A DNA stretch of 64,000 nucleotides, from NCBI GenBank assembly GCA_024036415.1, contig JAMWET010003425.1, forward strand, positions 96,001 to 160,000, in the 5' to 3' direction. Below, piece by piece: positions 10,490 through 21,046 of the stretch. The position numbers and the translations under genes are program-made. Each line of letters begins with the position of its first letter. Positions within the stretch are counted from its first letter, which is position 1. Source of the stretch: Prochilodus magdalenae. Its lineage: Eukaryota > Chordata > Actinopteri > Characiformes > Prochilodontidae. The notes under the pieces were generated by a model, which searched no databases, was not told the origin of the DNA, and saw only the letters and a program-made list of their open reading frames with translations.

Positions 10490-13400
10490 CAATAAAAAAT
10501 CTGGGTTTTTTTATTTTTTTAAATTTTTTTTTTACGTTTTTTAAATGGTTTTCTTTTCCTTACCTATGTTCACTGTTCACTAAAAAACATCCATATTTGT
10601 CCATTTTATTTTTAGGCTTCATTTGAACACAGCAGCTGTTTGGAAAGTATAGCATGAGTCGTGATTCACAAACAGGCGGACAGACAGAATGCTTTGCGAA
10701 AGTATTCACCCCATCCCCCAGGGGCTTTTCTTGTTTTCGAGCCCCACAAACTTATTATTATAGTAAATGTATAAAGGTGATAGTAATATCTTGGCATTTT
10801 ATTTTGATATTATTTGATTTACACAACATGCCAGTCACTTTAGATGCAAAATAATAATTGAGACGATAAAAACACAAATCTTCAGTGGTGTAGTAAAAGT
10901 GTTCATCGACTCTGCATCGGTGTGTGGCCAGGTGTTCAAAACATTACAGACTATATCAGACCTGTCACGTGGTTTCTAGACGAGGAGACAGGATGTGAGT
11001 GCAAGTATTTAAAAAGGAGCAAATAAAACAGCACAAAACCAAAGAAAGAAGCAAACTGAGACAACTTGGACCATGGATACAAAAACAACAGACATGAGGA
11101 CAAAACACCAAACACGAACAAAGGGAACCACAGGGAGTATAACACAAGGACTAACAAGGAACACCTGGGAAAGGGGCGGAGCTATAAACTAAGGACAGGT
11201 GAGGTGACTGACAAGGGAGCGAAGACAGGAGGAGCCAAAAAGCAAAACAAACAGAAGCACATGGAAGACAGAAAACCGAAGAAAAGAGACAAACATGGGC
11301 AAGACAAGGTAGGATGTGACAAGACCACAAACCCTGCTAGGCAAACAGAGACCAGTGGTAGGTTTGAGAGAGATCCGCACCCACCATGTCTCTGGCAACA
11401 CCCCTAGCCTCATGATCCCTGGCAGGCTCATGAATAACCGAGCAGTGATAATGTTTGCTGGATCATAGTAGGGTAGTTATTTCGTCCTGCCTCACTCTCA
11501 TATACTACATTTATACACCATACATTCTGTCTCAGACATGATGTACATGGTGTACTGCTGCACACAGATGTACAGTGCCTGTATAGTGTGTGTACACAGT
11601 GTAAGTTGTAAGCGTAGTCCTCAGACAGTTGTACACTGTGTCTATAGTTTACTGTCTGTATATGTTGTGTTTTATCTGTACAGTATGTTTGTATATGGGA
11701 TAACATCCTACAGAGACACAAACTACAGAAACCAGACGCCTCGTGTGGGCCAACATGCTTGGGCAATGAACCTGATTCTGGTTCCGGTCGTTGGTGTCTC
11801 TGTTGAAGCTGTGAGGTTTGTGAGTTTTGGTGGGAAGCCTTTTCTTGGGAGTTTCTTGGGAGCTGTGCCAGGTTTGATTGAATGGAGTTCCATGTTTTGT
11901 GGAACAAGACCTTCTGGAGAGCTTTCGTAGTTGGAGCCACAGAATGTGAAACTCTGGCTACACAAAGGTGGAAATGAATCAACCAATTGTGTGACTTCTG
12001 AGTTTAAGTGGTAGGACCAGATCGTATTTAATGGTTATATGAGGTGAATACATATATACTCATAACTTTTTTAGGTTTTAATCATTTTAAGAATAACTCC
12101 ACTACCCGCCAGAGAGCCACCACCACATGTGGGAGACTGGAGTTCGAAACCCGGTCTGGGTAACTACCCTGTCCTACACCAGTAAGAGTCCTTGGACAAG
12201 ACTCCTAACACTACATTGGCCTGCCTGTAATATGATTAACCTTGTAAGTCACTCTGGATAAGTGCCTCAGCTAAGCACCACGAATGTAAATGTAAACACT
12301 AACAAGGACTTTTTTACTTTTAAGGTTGACAATTTGTACTAACTTGTCAGATCTACTCCATAAAATCTCTGTTAAATCCATTTTAATTCCCAATTATGAT
12401 GTAACAAAGTAGGGACAAACATCAATGGGTGAATACTTTTGCAAGGCCCTGTAGATAAATAATGTAATAAGAAACATATTAATATTATCAACATTTCTTT
12501 CTGTATCCTTTAAGGTGTTATTACTTTGAGGGCTAATGGTTTGATTCGTTTCACAGTCACAAGGAGAATGTTTACATATAAATGTAACTACCATCTTTCA
12601 GATATTTCTTTTTATTATTAATATTGTCATTGCTGTTTTTAAACATCTTATTGCTCTCAGTGTCATGAGGCTTTCTCCCTTGAATGTGTTCTATGCATTT
12701 TATTTATCATAATTTTAATTATTATTATTATTTACCATATTCTTATTATATTTGATGTCCTACAGTTTTTTATCATCTCTGTAGTACTGTGCAAGAGTTG
12801 TAGATGTATATGTTAGTAATACATTCACCTTTTTATTTGATACCCCATAGACTATGACTACAGGGATGGATTCTGGACCAACAGGACTCTACCCGAGCTG
12901 GTACCTGATACAGCACCCCCTGAAATATCTCATGAGCTGAACATCGCTGGATTTATTTTACCTAGATGTTATGACATACGCTTTCTGGAAGGAAACCTCA
13001 CCAGGATCTTCCTCTCTCTCGTCTACATCATCGTCTTCATTGTGGGGTTGCCCACCAATGCAATATCCCTCTGGGTCTTCCTCTTCAGGACCAAGAAGAA
13101 GAATCCCTCGTCCATCCTCATGGCCAACCTAGCACTGTCTGACCTGCTCTTCATCGTGTGGCTCCCACTGAAGATCGCCTACCACCTCAACGGCAATAAC
13201 TGGATCTTCGGGGAGCCGCTGTGTAAGGTGCTAGTGGGGTTCTTCTATGGGAACATGTACTGCTCCGCCATCTTCATAGCATGCATCAGTGTGCAGCGCT
13301 ACTGGGCGATTGTGCACCCGCTTTCTCGGAAACCAAATAAAAGGGTAATACTTTATGTATCAGTTGGGGTGTGGGTTGTAGTCTGGCTCATAACCGTACC

Positions 13401-13929
13401 ACTCTACCTGTATGAGCAGACTGTTAAAATCCTCAATCTGGACTTAACCACCTGCCACGACGTCACATACCCACACCTGTTACATTTATCCTTGGGATAT
13501 TTCCTCACTATGGGCATTGTGGGATATGTAGTTCCCTGTGTGGTCTGCACAGTGGCTTATTCTCTAATGTTGAGGGCCCTGAAGCACTCGGTTATGAAAG
13601 CTGGTAACACTAAGCAGAAAAAGAAGTCTATAGTCCTCATGATCATTGTGCTGGTGATGTTCCTGGTGTGCTTTACCCCCAGTAACGTCATGCTGATGGT
13701 GCATTACTCACTGCTGGCTCAAAATATTGAGAATAACATGCATGTCTTGTATGTGGTCGCGCTGAGCCTGTCCAGTCTGAACAGCTGCCTGGACCCGTTT
13801 GTGTATTACTTTATCTCGGAGGAGTTCAGGGATCACGTGAGGAACACGCTGAGGTGTCACAGTGTACGTTCTGCCCGGAGGATGAAGGTAGCCTTCAGGC
13901 CTATTGTACATTCTACATCTTCATCCTAG
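10178..13929 (+). CDS. f2rl1-like: PAR2-like G-protein-coupled receptor, gene B (tandem copy of A)
   Basis: Exons 10178-10253 and 12851-13929 join in phase 1 (gatg/gtaagc donor, ccccatag/ac acceptor) to give 384 residues. The core is almost the same as gene A from TM1 to the STSSS C-terminus. Differences cluster in the N-terminus, in ICL2/TM4 (KPNKRVILYVSVGV) and in ECL2 (LDLTTCHDVTYPH). The first exon encodes MSGFNLPGDMDQNETDILN, again acidic and without a signal peptide, and exon 2 opens with DYDYRDGFWTNRT. The segment aligning with a PAR2 tethered ligand reads NIA-GFILPR, so Ala58 stands where an Arg is needed. Three or more N-glycosylation sequons precede TM1. The intron is 2.6 kb because of a solo LTR and a SINE absent from gene A. 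The frame is intact, so it is probably functional. Confidence 0.85.
10461..10489. repeat. Poly(A) tract in gene B intron
   Basis: About 29 consecutive A residues. The same place in gene A has only short A runs. Confidence 0.9.
10963..11321 (-). mobile_element. Solo LTR-like element with 5-bp target duplication
   Basis: The element begins TGTCAC and ends GTGACA and is flanked on both sides by AGACC, a 5-bp target-site duplication typical of LTR retrotransposons. Read on the minus strand it matches the region at 45017-45269 over most of its length (for example 'catgtttgtctg/cttttt' and 'caggtgttccttgtt' type blocks). No internal retroviral coding region is present. It lies in the intron of gene B and is absent from gene A. 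Confidence 0.6.
12105..12300 (+). mobile_element. tRNA-derived SINE in gene B intron
   Basis: A box-B-like GGAGTTCGAAACCCG lies near 12138. The 3' part has the fish SINE/LINE2-type tail 'cttgtaagtcactctggata' followed by 'gaatgtaaatgtaaa'. Box A is degenerate. The element is absent from gene A's intron. Confidence 0.65.
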
Positions 13930-14960
13930 ACAACAGCAGCTGAAGGAGATTTCAGTTTTATGGTTTATGGATGTTACTGAGGCCTGAGATGGCGGACGCT
14001 CTCCTGCCTTAAGAAAGAACAGTCTGGGAAATGAACCTTCCAGCTGAAAACATGAATGGAATCTTAGAACGTTTCTAGCTGTCCTTTAGTGGAACACTGT
14101 CTCACCAATCAATCACAGCCCACTAAACCAGGGTTTGGGATGCAGATCAGCCGCTGATTTGAAATGAACACCTATGTGCAGAACTTTCACTAGAACTTTT
14201 TATTGGCTTATCCTGAGGGAGGTTTAGTTCATCAATTCGTGTTCTCCTACATTGTCCAAGTCCTCAGGATTACCTCAACAACATTAGGAACTTCATTTTC
14301 ACTTACTCTATTTTGTTTTTTTCCCTGTATTATATCAACTTAACACAAAGTATGTACTCGCTCTTATTAGTTTATTAAGTTTCCCTGTAAGATCTTAGTA
14401 GTATAGCATTTACTGAAACATGGATGTATATTATAAGGTTTTGTTGTTAATTGTCTAGACTAAGATTGAAACGACAAGTAATTACTTGGCTCAAGACGTT
14501 GTCAGCATTAGAGAATAAGGAGCCATTTTAGTACTGAAAGAGTGGGCAGTCATTGGTGTTCAGAGATTAGTTGAACCCAACATTACCCCCTGGAGATCCT
14601 CCTTTGTCACCAGAACTCTGCATTTCATGGGTATATTTAGTGGGCTTTATAAATAGTAGCTGCTTGTGAGGTCTCACTAGTGGTTTCTGAGTCTGTCTGA
14701 GTCCTTCTTTGTCCTGTATATCCCGTTTCTCATCTCTTTTTTTGCATGCCTGCTTATGGCCTATGAATTTTATCATGATCCTATATACAATGTCGTACAT
14801 GGTGTTTCACTGGAATTCTGGAATTGGAATAAAATCCTGGATTTGGACCCCATGGCCTCTAAGTTTCCGTCATTTCACTCAAACAGTATAATATCCCAAG
14901 ATCGTTTGTTTTGCTGTGAATGGGAGGTCCTCTACTACAGATCCCAACATGACTAAAACA
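13930..14960 (+). other. Gene B 3' region with conserved polyadenylation signal
   Basis: This aligns with the sequence downstream of gene A, without the foldback element. AATAAA at about 14828 is in the same context as in gene A. Short frames within it are shared by both copies because the DNA is duplicated, not because they code. Confidence 0.5.
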
Positions 14961-17470
14961 TGGTAGTCTTCTCTAATAATGCTGGGCAATGCACTGCCAA
15001 TGTAGTTAAGCCTTGTACTGGCTGTTATGATACCATCCAACCTTACCATGCAAGGTAACTCTACCGTGCAAGGTAATCCAAATACCTTCTTGAAACAAAG
15101 AACTCAGTCATAGACTTATGTCACAAATTCAAAATGCTGGTCATTCGTTCATAAAGTTCCAACTGAAAGACCAGTAGCTGAAAATGTATTCCTCAGAATA
15201 ATATCTGAATAGCTAAATTTCAATGTCTATTATATCATCAGAAAAAAAGAAATAACACATCCAGATAGAAATGACAGGTTGCTGCAAAACATGGCATACA
15301 GTTATGTCTCAGGCAGATATGTAAATGATTACATGTGTGGTCTGGTTACCTGAGGACACACACCCCTGGTGAACAGGCACTAGCCGCCCAGACAGACCAC
15401 CAGTAGAGAGTTTCATCTGATCCACTGACAAGCACGAGCAGCTCCCATAGTTTTCTTGTCCACCATCCAGACATAGGTGGCACCTTTATTACACACCTCT
15501 GTCTCTGTCTGGACAATTCCCAGACACTTAGCAGAAGTAATTATAGTGTTATAGTGTTAAAATAATAAAAATTGACATTTCACTCTTTCTGTTATGCTGG
15601 TTCTCTAAAAGGCAGAACAGAACTTTTGAATATATGTGAGTATTTGTCACATGACTAAAATCAAAATGTCATTAACATATGCTATTACATATTTTCCCAA
15701 CATGTCTCTTAAGCCTGGACCGTAAAATTTGGCCCTTGTGTGGATGATCCTATGATCATAGGAGCCCGACTTCACTGAAAGTGAAGATGTATTCATACAA
15801 ACATAAACAGTTTGACATTAATATTCAAGAGTTCCAGAGCGGGAAAACAATTTGGGGTTAGAGGAAGCTGAGCATGTGGTATTGGTGTCATTGTGTAGAG
15901 TCAGGGGAAGAGCCTAGAAGAGTGGCAGCATGAACGTAGCTACACTAAACTGTAAGTCTAAATTTACTTTTAAACTTTAATATAGGGCAGCTATAGATGT
16001 ATATGGGTTACCAGAGTGGTGTTACAACATACCTTATCGAACATAGAGATGTAGATCTGTTTATATGTGGTTTCTTCTTTGGAAAGTAGAGCTTTAGCTG
16101 GTGCTTGTGAAGCGTTGAATGTTGTTCTGAAACCTTTACATACTGTTCAGAATTGATAAAGAATGCTGCCCTTACCTTAGTCACCCTATACCATTAGATA
16201 TGTATACATACATCTGCCCACAGAACAGAGACTCATTTAAGACAGATGAAGGTACAGCATCAGACAGCACAGAATGGGCAGTAGCTCTGCATCAGACCGC
16301 ACAGGACGGGCAGTAGCTCTGCATCAGACCAGATTTTTTGTTTTGTTTTACGATGATGTAGCGCCCCCACCTGACACTTAACTGAACAACTAAAGGTTAA
16401 ATGGGAGCCACATAACCGCAAAACTAATGGCATGGGAGGTGCCTGGTGGGTCCTACAACAACAACTCAGAAGAAGAAAAACATAGGTGGCTCCAGCTACT
16501 AAGGTGATCTTCACTTAGGGTTCAGGCCTGTAGCTAAACTCTTAACAGCTACATGAATCTTCCATGCACTGGCCCTTTAATGCCTTCCCCCTCCCTCTCT
16601 CGGTACCCCAATCAGTCGAAGAGACTCCAGAGCGGGAGAAAAGAACACACACGGCAGGCTGCAGAACTCATGACTGAATCTTAACACTGTACTAACCCCA
16701 GTTTTAAAGCCACGCACACAGCACAACACTTTTAAACAGTGGGTTTTTTCTCTCTCCCACAGTGCACGTTGTATGTTCAATGAGAGCAGTCTCTAAAGTA
16801 CCCCGGCGTTCAGTGTCCAAGAGGGAGCTACCCTTCGTTGGCGCGCGCTGGAGCAAAAAACAACACAGCTAGTCAGTCAGCGGTTACTCGCAGTTCAACC
16901 ACAGCAGGGTCTTCGGAGTAGCAATCCAGTGAAGGGGAAATGAAAAAACATGAATAAGACAAAAAAGGAGATCCTTTAATACAGCCCAGAAGTTGTCCGC
17001 GCGAGTCCGCCCTCAGCGCAGCGTCCGTTCGTCCCGACAGGCCGTCTGTCCAAGCCTGGCTAGCGCGGCTAATAGCATTAGCTAGCTAGAGCCTCCTTCG
17101 TTAGCTGTTTATAGAAACTCAGTCCAACTGTGCTCTGCTCAGTTTCAGCAGGCCGTCGTAACACTAGAAACGCTTGCTGGACACTTCTGGTCCGTTTCCT
17201 AGCTGAATTTGTGGATTAAACTGTCTGTATTCCGTCTTTTCCCCCTAGCTCGCTCTACTCTCCGAGCGTGGCTCCGTCTACCCCTTTTTTCTTTTCCCCC
17301 GAACTTTCTAGCCCCGCCCCCTTTGGCTTAAACAGAACCAGACTGAACCCAAAACAGTGGAACATTACTCAACTCTTACGTAAAGCTGAAAAAAGTAACA
17401 AAGGCTCACAGGCACACGTGAAAATACCACGAAAACTAAAATAGTAAGGTACCAGCTCTCAATAATAAAT
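14961..17470. other. Intergenic DNA with a GC-rich stretch
   Basis: No gene is recognised. A short tandem duplicate of a 'gcatcagac...gggcagtagctct' unit lies at about 16257-16330. Bases about 16980-17350 are richer in G+C and CpG than the surroundings and could be a promoter-like island or an unrecognised repeat. No exon with splice sites could be attached to it. Confidence 0.35.
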
Positions 17471-17482
17471 CAACATGACGAC

Positions 17483-18533
17483 TAGGGCTGCCCTCTAGAA
17501 GTCGACGAATCGAATCGTCAGTCGGAGATCCTTTAAGTCGACTGACAGCAGTGACCCTTTTTTCCCGTTAAACAGACTAAAGCTTACAGAAATGCACAAG
17601 AACTTTAATAATGTAAAAAGACATTTTAATAATTATTAAAGGGGAATAATAAATACATATGTAAGTTCTAGCTGGGCTGTGACGCATACTTGCTACAAAA
17701 TTAAATCCACGTGATAACGTGCGCTGGCGGTTCACCGCTGAAGGAAGGCTGAGAAACACGGGGGGAACGATGTCTCAGAGAAAGTCTGGAGTCTGGAGGA
17801 GCTTCTGAAGAAGAGAATCCGAACAAATGAAACCGAGTTCTGCTCGTCATTCAGTCAGACATCCAACACTGCTCCAAACGAAGGAGCTGACTTTCGGTTT
17901 AGACAGAAACGAAGGAGAAACGGACAGAAGACGTGTTTTATTATAATTCCATTATTTTAGAACCTAAATTACAGATATGTTTATTTATTCATCTACAGCT
18001 GAGAATTTTTATTTAAAGATAAGTACATTCACTTAATATGACATATACAATATAATATAATAAACTGTTTCAGATTTACCATTCTTCTTTTCATCTAAAA
18101 ATAATGCATAATAATGCATAATAATTCATTGAAATGGACTAATCTGGTTTTATTTAGCAGCTCATTATTTATGAGAGATGAAAGACGAAGGGTCCTCCTA
18201 CTAAAGAAGCTGTTAGAAGTTAAATTAAAAAGACTATAAGCTATAAGCCCTAATGTTTAGCATAAGTACGCGCTGCTGCCTGGCGCTGTATCCTGTAATT
18301 ACATCAGGCTCCAGTTCAGAGCCATCATCATAAGCCCCGCCTCCTTTAGTTCAGAAATATGTCCCTGTGACTCGGCTGACTTTCTAAATGAGGAGATCTG
18401 AACTGTATGCAGACTGATTTACTGATTACTAAATAATGTACATGGAGAAAAAACATGAACGAGTAGTCGAATCGTCGACCAGGACGGGCGAATCCGATTC
18501 GACTGACAGAATTCTGAGTCGGGTACAGGCCTA
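17483..18533 (+). mobile_element. hAT-family non-autonomous transposon
   Basis: The element starts TAGGGCTGCCC and ends CAGGCCTA, with GTCGAC-rich subterminal repeats, and is flanked by 8-bp target duplications atgacgac/atgacaac (7 of 8 match), the hAT hallmark. Inside, from about 17770, a broken frame begins MSQRKSGVWR and continues toward SEQMKPSS, resembling a transposase N-terminus, but it is frameshifted and most of the transposase is missing. An inverted relative lies at about 56190-57130. Confidence 0.8.
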
Positions 18534-18719
18534 ATGACAACATGAATTTTGTATAAGCTGTGGGCAGCAAATTAACTTTGAACCTTTGATTTGTTTCTTT
18601 CATACTCAAAAACCCTAAGGGCTACAATGAATGTGAATAAAATGACATAAACCCAAATCCTCCCAGCACAGGTGGACTAATAGACAGTAGGTGTTTTTGA
18701 GGTAGCAGGTCTTGTTTAT

Positions 18720-18960
18720 TTGGGAAACCTCTGAATCAAAGCTGAACCTTGTTCAGTGTAATACTCTGCTAACATGGTGATGTAGTTGATCATGTCAGTT
18801 GCAATTCAGGTCGATTAAATCTAGTCATCCTAATAAACCATTATATACTGTGTACTGGCTTTAATTGTAGAGTGCTACAAAACACCAAGACTGCTCTCTC
18901 GCCCCCTGCTGTCTCATCACCTCACTCTCCTTCACTCTTCTTCCTTCAGGGTTTTTTATT
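18720..18960 (-). pseudogene. Second inverted relic of a gene A/B-type first exon
   Basis: The minus strand carries the block 'gcgagagagcagtc', the run to 'ctctacaattaaagccagt', then ATGACTAGATTTAATCG and, after an indel, 'gacatgatcaactaca' with 'tcaccatgtt', matching the gene A exon 1 DNA ('gacatgctcaactacagcac'). The frame is broken by TGA and the donor is not preserved. The same DNA also resembles 9800-10080, so relic one and relic two are copies of one another. The matching second exon is not found to the left. Confidence 0.6.
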
Positions 18961-20010
18961 ATTTAGCCATGTGTAAAGACCTGCTGCATAGTGTCCATTC
19001 CTCCAGCATGCTACCTACTCACAGTCCACCACTGGAGCTTAACCACCAGAGGGAGCAATTATCCACATCTTAGTAGGATCTTGCCGTCCTATACAAACAC
19101 CAGCTGCTTCATTTGTAAAATGGACATTTGTAGGGACCACAGAACATCTTTAAGGGGTATATTTCCAACACCATAGTTGTACATAAATAGTTGTAACGAT
19201 GCAAGTGTTTCCGAAAGCCATACTTGGAAATATCAAGGTAACTACACTGGTAACTATTACATTGCCTTTTGTAACTTGATCTCAGTTATAGATTACTTTT
19301 GGTGGTATTTTGCAAACAGATACATATTTGCAACAAAATTATTTCCCAAACTTTAAGTTATTTTGAGCTGCATTTTTGACAGAAAATATGACAATTCCAG
19401 TGATCTTTATCCCAAATGCCTTTTGTAGATTGTTAAATGTCAGTTTTAAATCAAAATGCATTAATACAACCTGTATATAGTCTTCATTCAGCAATTTAAG
19501 TGCTTTTGGCATGTTTGTAACTATGCTGTTATTTTTATTATTTTAGAGCATATCCTTCCAAAACATTACTGATTTTCCTGATTTTTTAAATACTAATTAA
19601 GTTAATTATTTATTGTTTTCATTTCTAAAAAATCTCAGTGACTGAATTTCAAATGCTTGAGAAAACTAAAATGGTCACACACATAGAAAAATTACATTTA
19701 TTGTAAAAAATCTACAATTCACATTTGAGAAATAAATACAAAAAGCAGCAGACTTTAAAATATACAAACGTATAACATCATGTAGTCATGGTATATGGTA
19801 GATGGGTCCAAAAAATAAGCAAGGATAGCAAACAGAAATACACAATCATCCTTCAATATCCAAACCCACAACATATCAATAACCAGTTTTATTTATTAGT
19901 GAATTACAACCAGTGCAACGTTCTAGGTTGGTGGGTATTTCGTATTGCCTCCACTTTAATTTATGAATACTGTTTTTGTGAGCCACTGCTAACTCTGGAG
20001 TAGAACTAGT
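18961..20010. other. AT-rich intergenic DNA
   Basis: No gene or named repeat recognised. The short frames are AT-rich and show no domain. Confidence 0.4.
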
Positions 20011-20019
20011 GGGTAGTCT

Positions 20020-20285
20020 TGGGTCCTATATCTTCACTGATGTGTCCCACATGCACATGGAACTGATATTGGAAGTTCTACTGGCAAACTATTGAGAAGT
20101 ATAAATACTTTGCTCTCAGCAGAAGCTGCTCTAAATATGTGTGGAGTCAGAGGTGTAGGTAATGCTCTGAGTGTGGGTGGAGTTAGTGTTGCTCTTCTTG
20201 GAGAATTTTAACTATATCTTGATTGATGTGTCCCACATGCACATGTAACCGATATTGGAAGTTCTATTGACACACCATGATTATA
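20020..20285 (-). pseudogene. Duplicated fragment of the gene C 3' end
   Basis: Bases about 20097-20213 copy the last part of the gene C coding region, with the 'tactttgctctcagcag' start and the 'gctctgagtgtgggtggagt' block, on the same strand. The similarity stops where gene C continues into its C-tail. The fragment is sandwiched between two copies of a 'gatgtgtcccacatgcacat' block at about 20035 and 20222. It is too short and interrupted to code. Confidence 0.7.
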
Positions 20286-20866
20286 ATGTATCGTTAAGAA
20301 ACCACTGTGTTCCATAATGTGGTACTGTCTAACAACCAAACCAGTTCTGAACAGCAGTGGGCAATAATGACTTAACATTCTTCATAAGCTGAAATGGATC
20401 TTGAACATCATGCTGACAGACAAGTCAACCATTTTACAACTCACATGGGTCTAGCTAAAAGGTAGCTAAACATTGTAGTCATTAATGACATAGCCATATT
20501 TGTTGATGAGTGGGGTTCAGTTCCCCACTATGGTAGGATCGCCAACAACATTAGTCAGGTGGGGCCAGTTAGTGGTGAGCTCCACAGTGGTCTAAACTAG
20601 AGTTAAACCACTGAGACTGATAGAAGTTTGACAGTTAGCAGGTGGATAGTGGTTAATGGCAGAGACTTGTGTGTTGGAGATTTTGTGTGAGTGGTATTAT
20701 TGGTGGACTTGGTGTAAAAACCAAACTCTTAATATTTGTTTGAAAGAGGCTTAAATAGCAGACTTCTCAAGTGGTTGCAATGTGCTGTAACTCAAATGGC
20801 AGCAGTTATATTTCCACACTTCTCCAAACTGGCCATAAACACTAAGTTCTTGAAACACTAAGTTCT

Positions 20867-20899
20867 TGTTACAAACTCAAAGCATATGAGTTTGTAACA
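20867..20899. repeat. Short perfect hairpin
   Basis: TGTTACAAACTCA and its reverse complement are separated by 7 bases. It is downstream of gene C, and no role can be assigned. Confidence 0.5.
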
Positions 20900-21046
20900 G
20901 AGAAGTGTGGGCTGCTTGTATAGCAGTTGGAAAAATCAGACAAAGACAAATCAACCAGAGGCATGTAGAGTAGGTCAAGTTAGTTGGCCTGTAGACCCTG
21001 TATACACAGTGTGGGGCCTTTATTAAGAAGTGTACATACTTTGCTC

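Noticed and set aside
6374..13929. Genes A and B as chemokine or C5a receptors
   Set aside because: The N-terminus looks similar, but the helices, the QRYW motif, ICL1 and the C-tail are those of PAR2.
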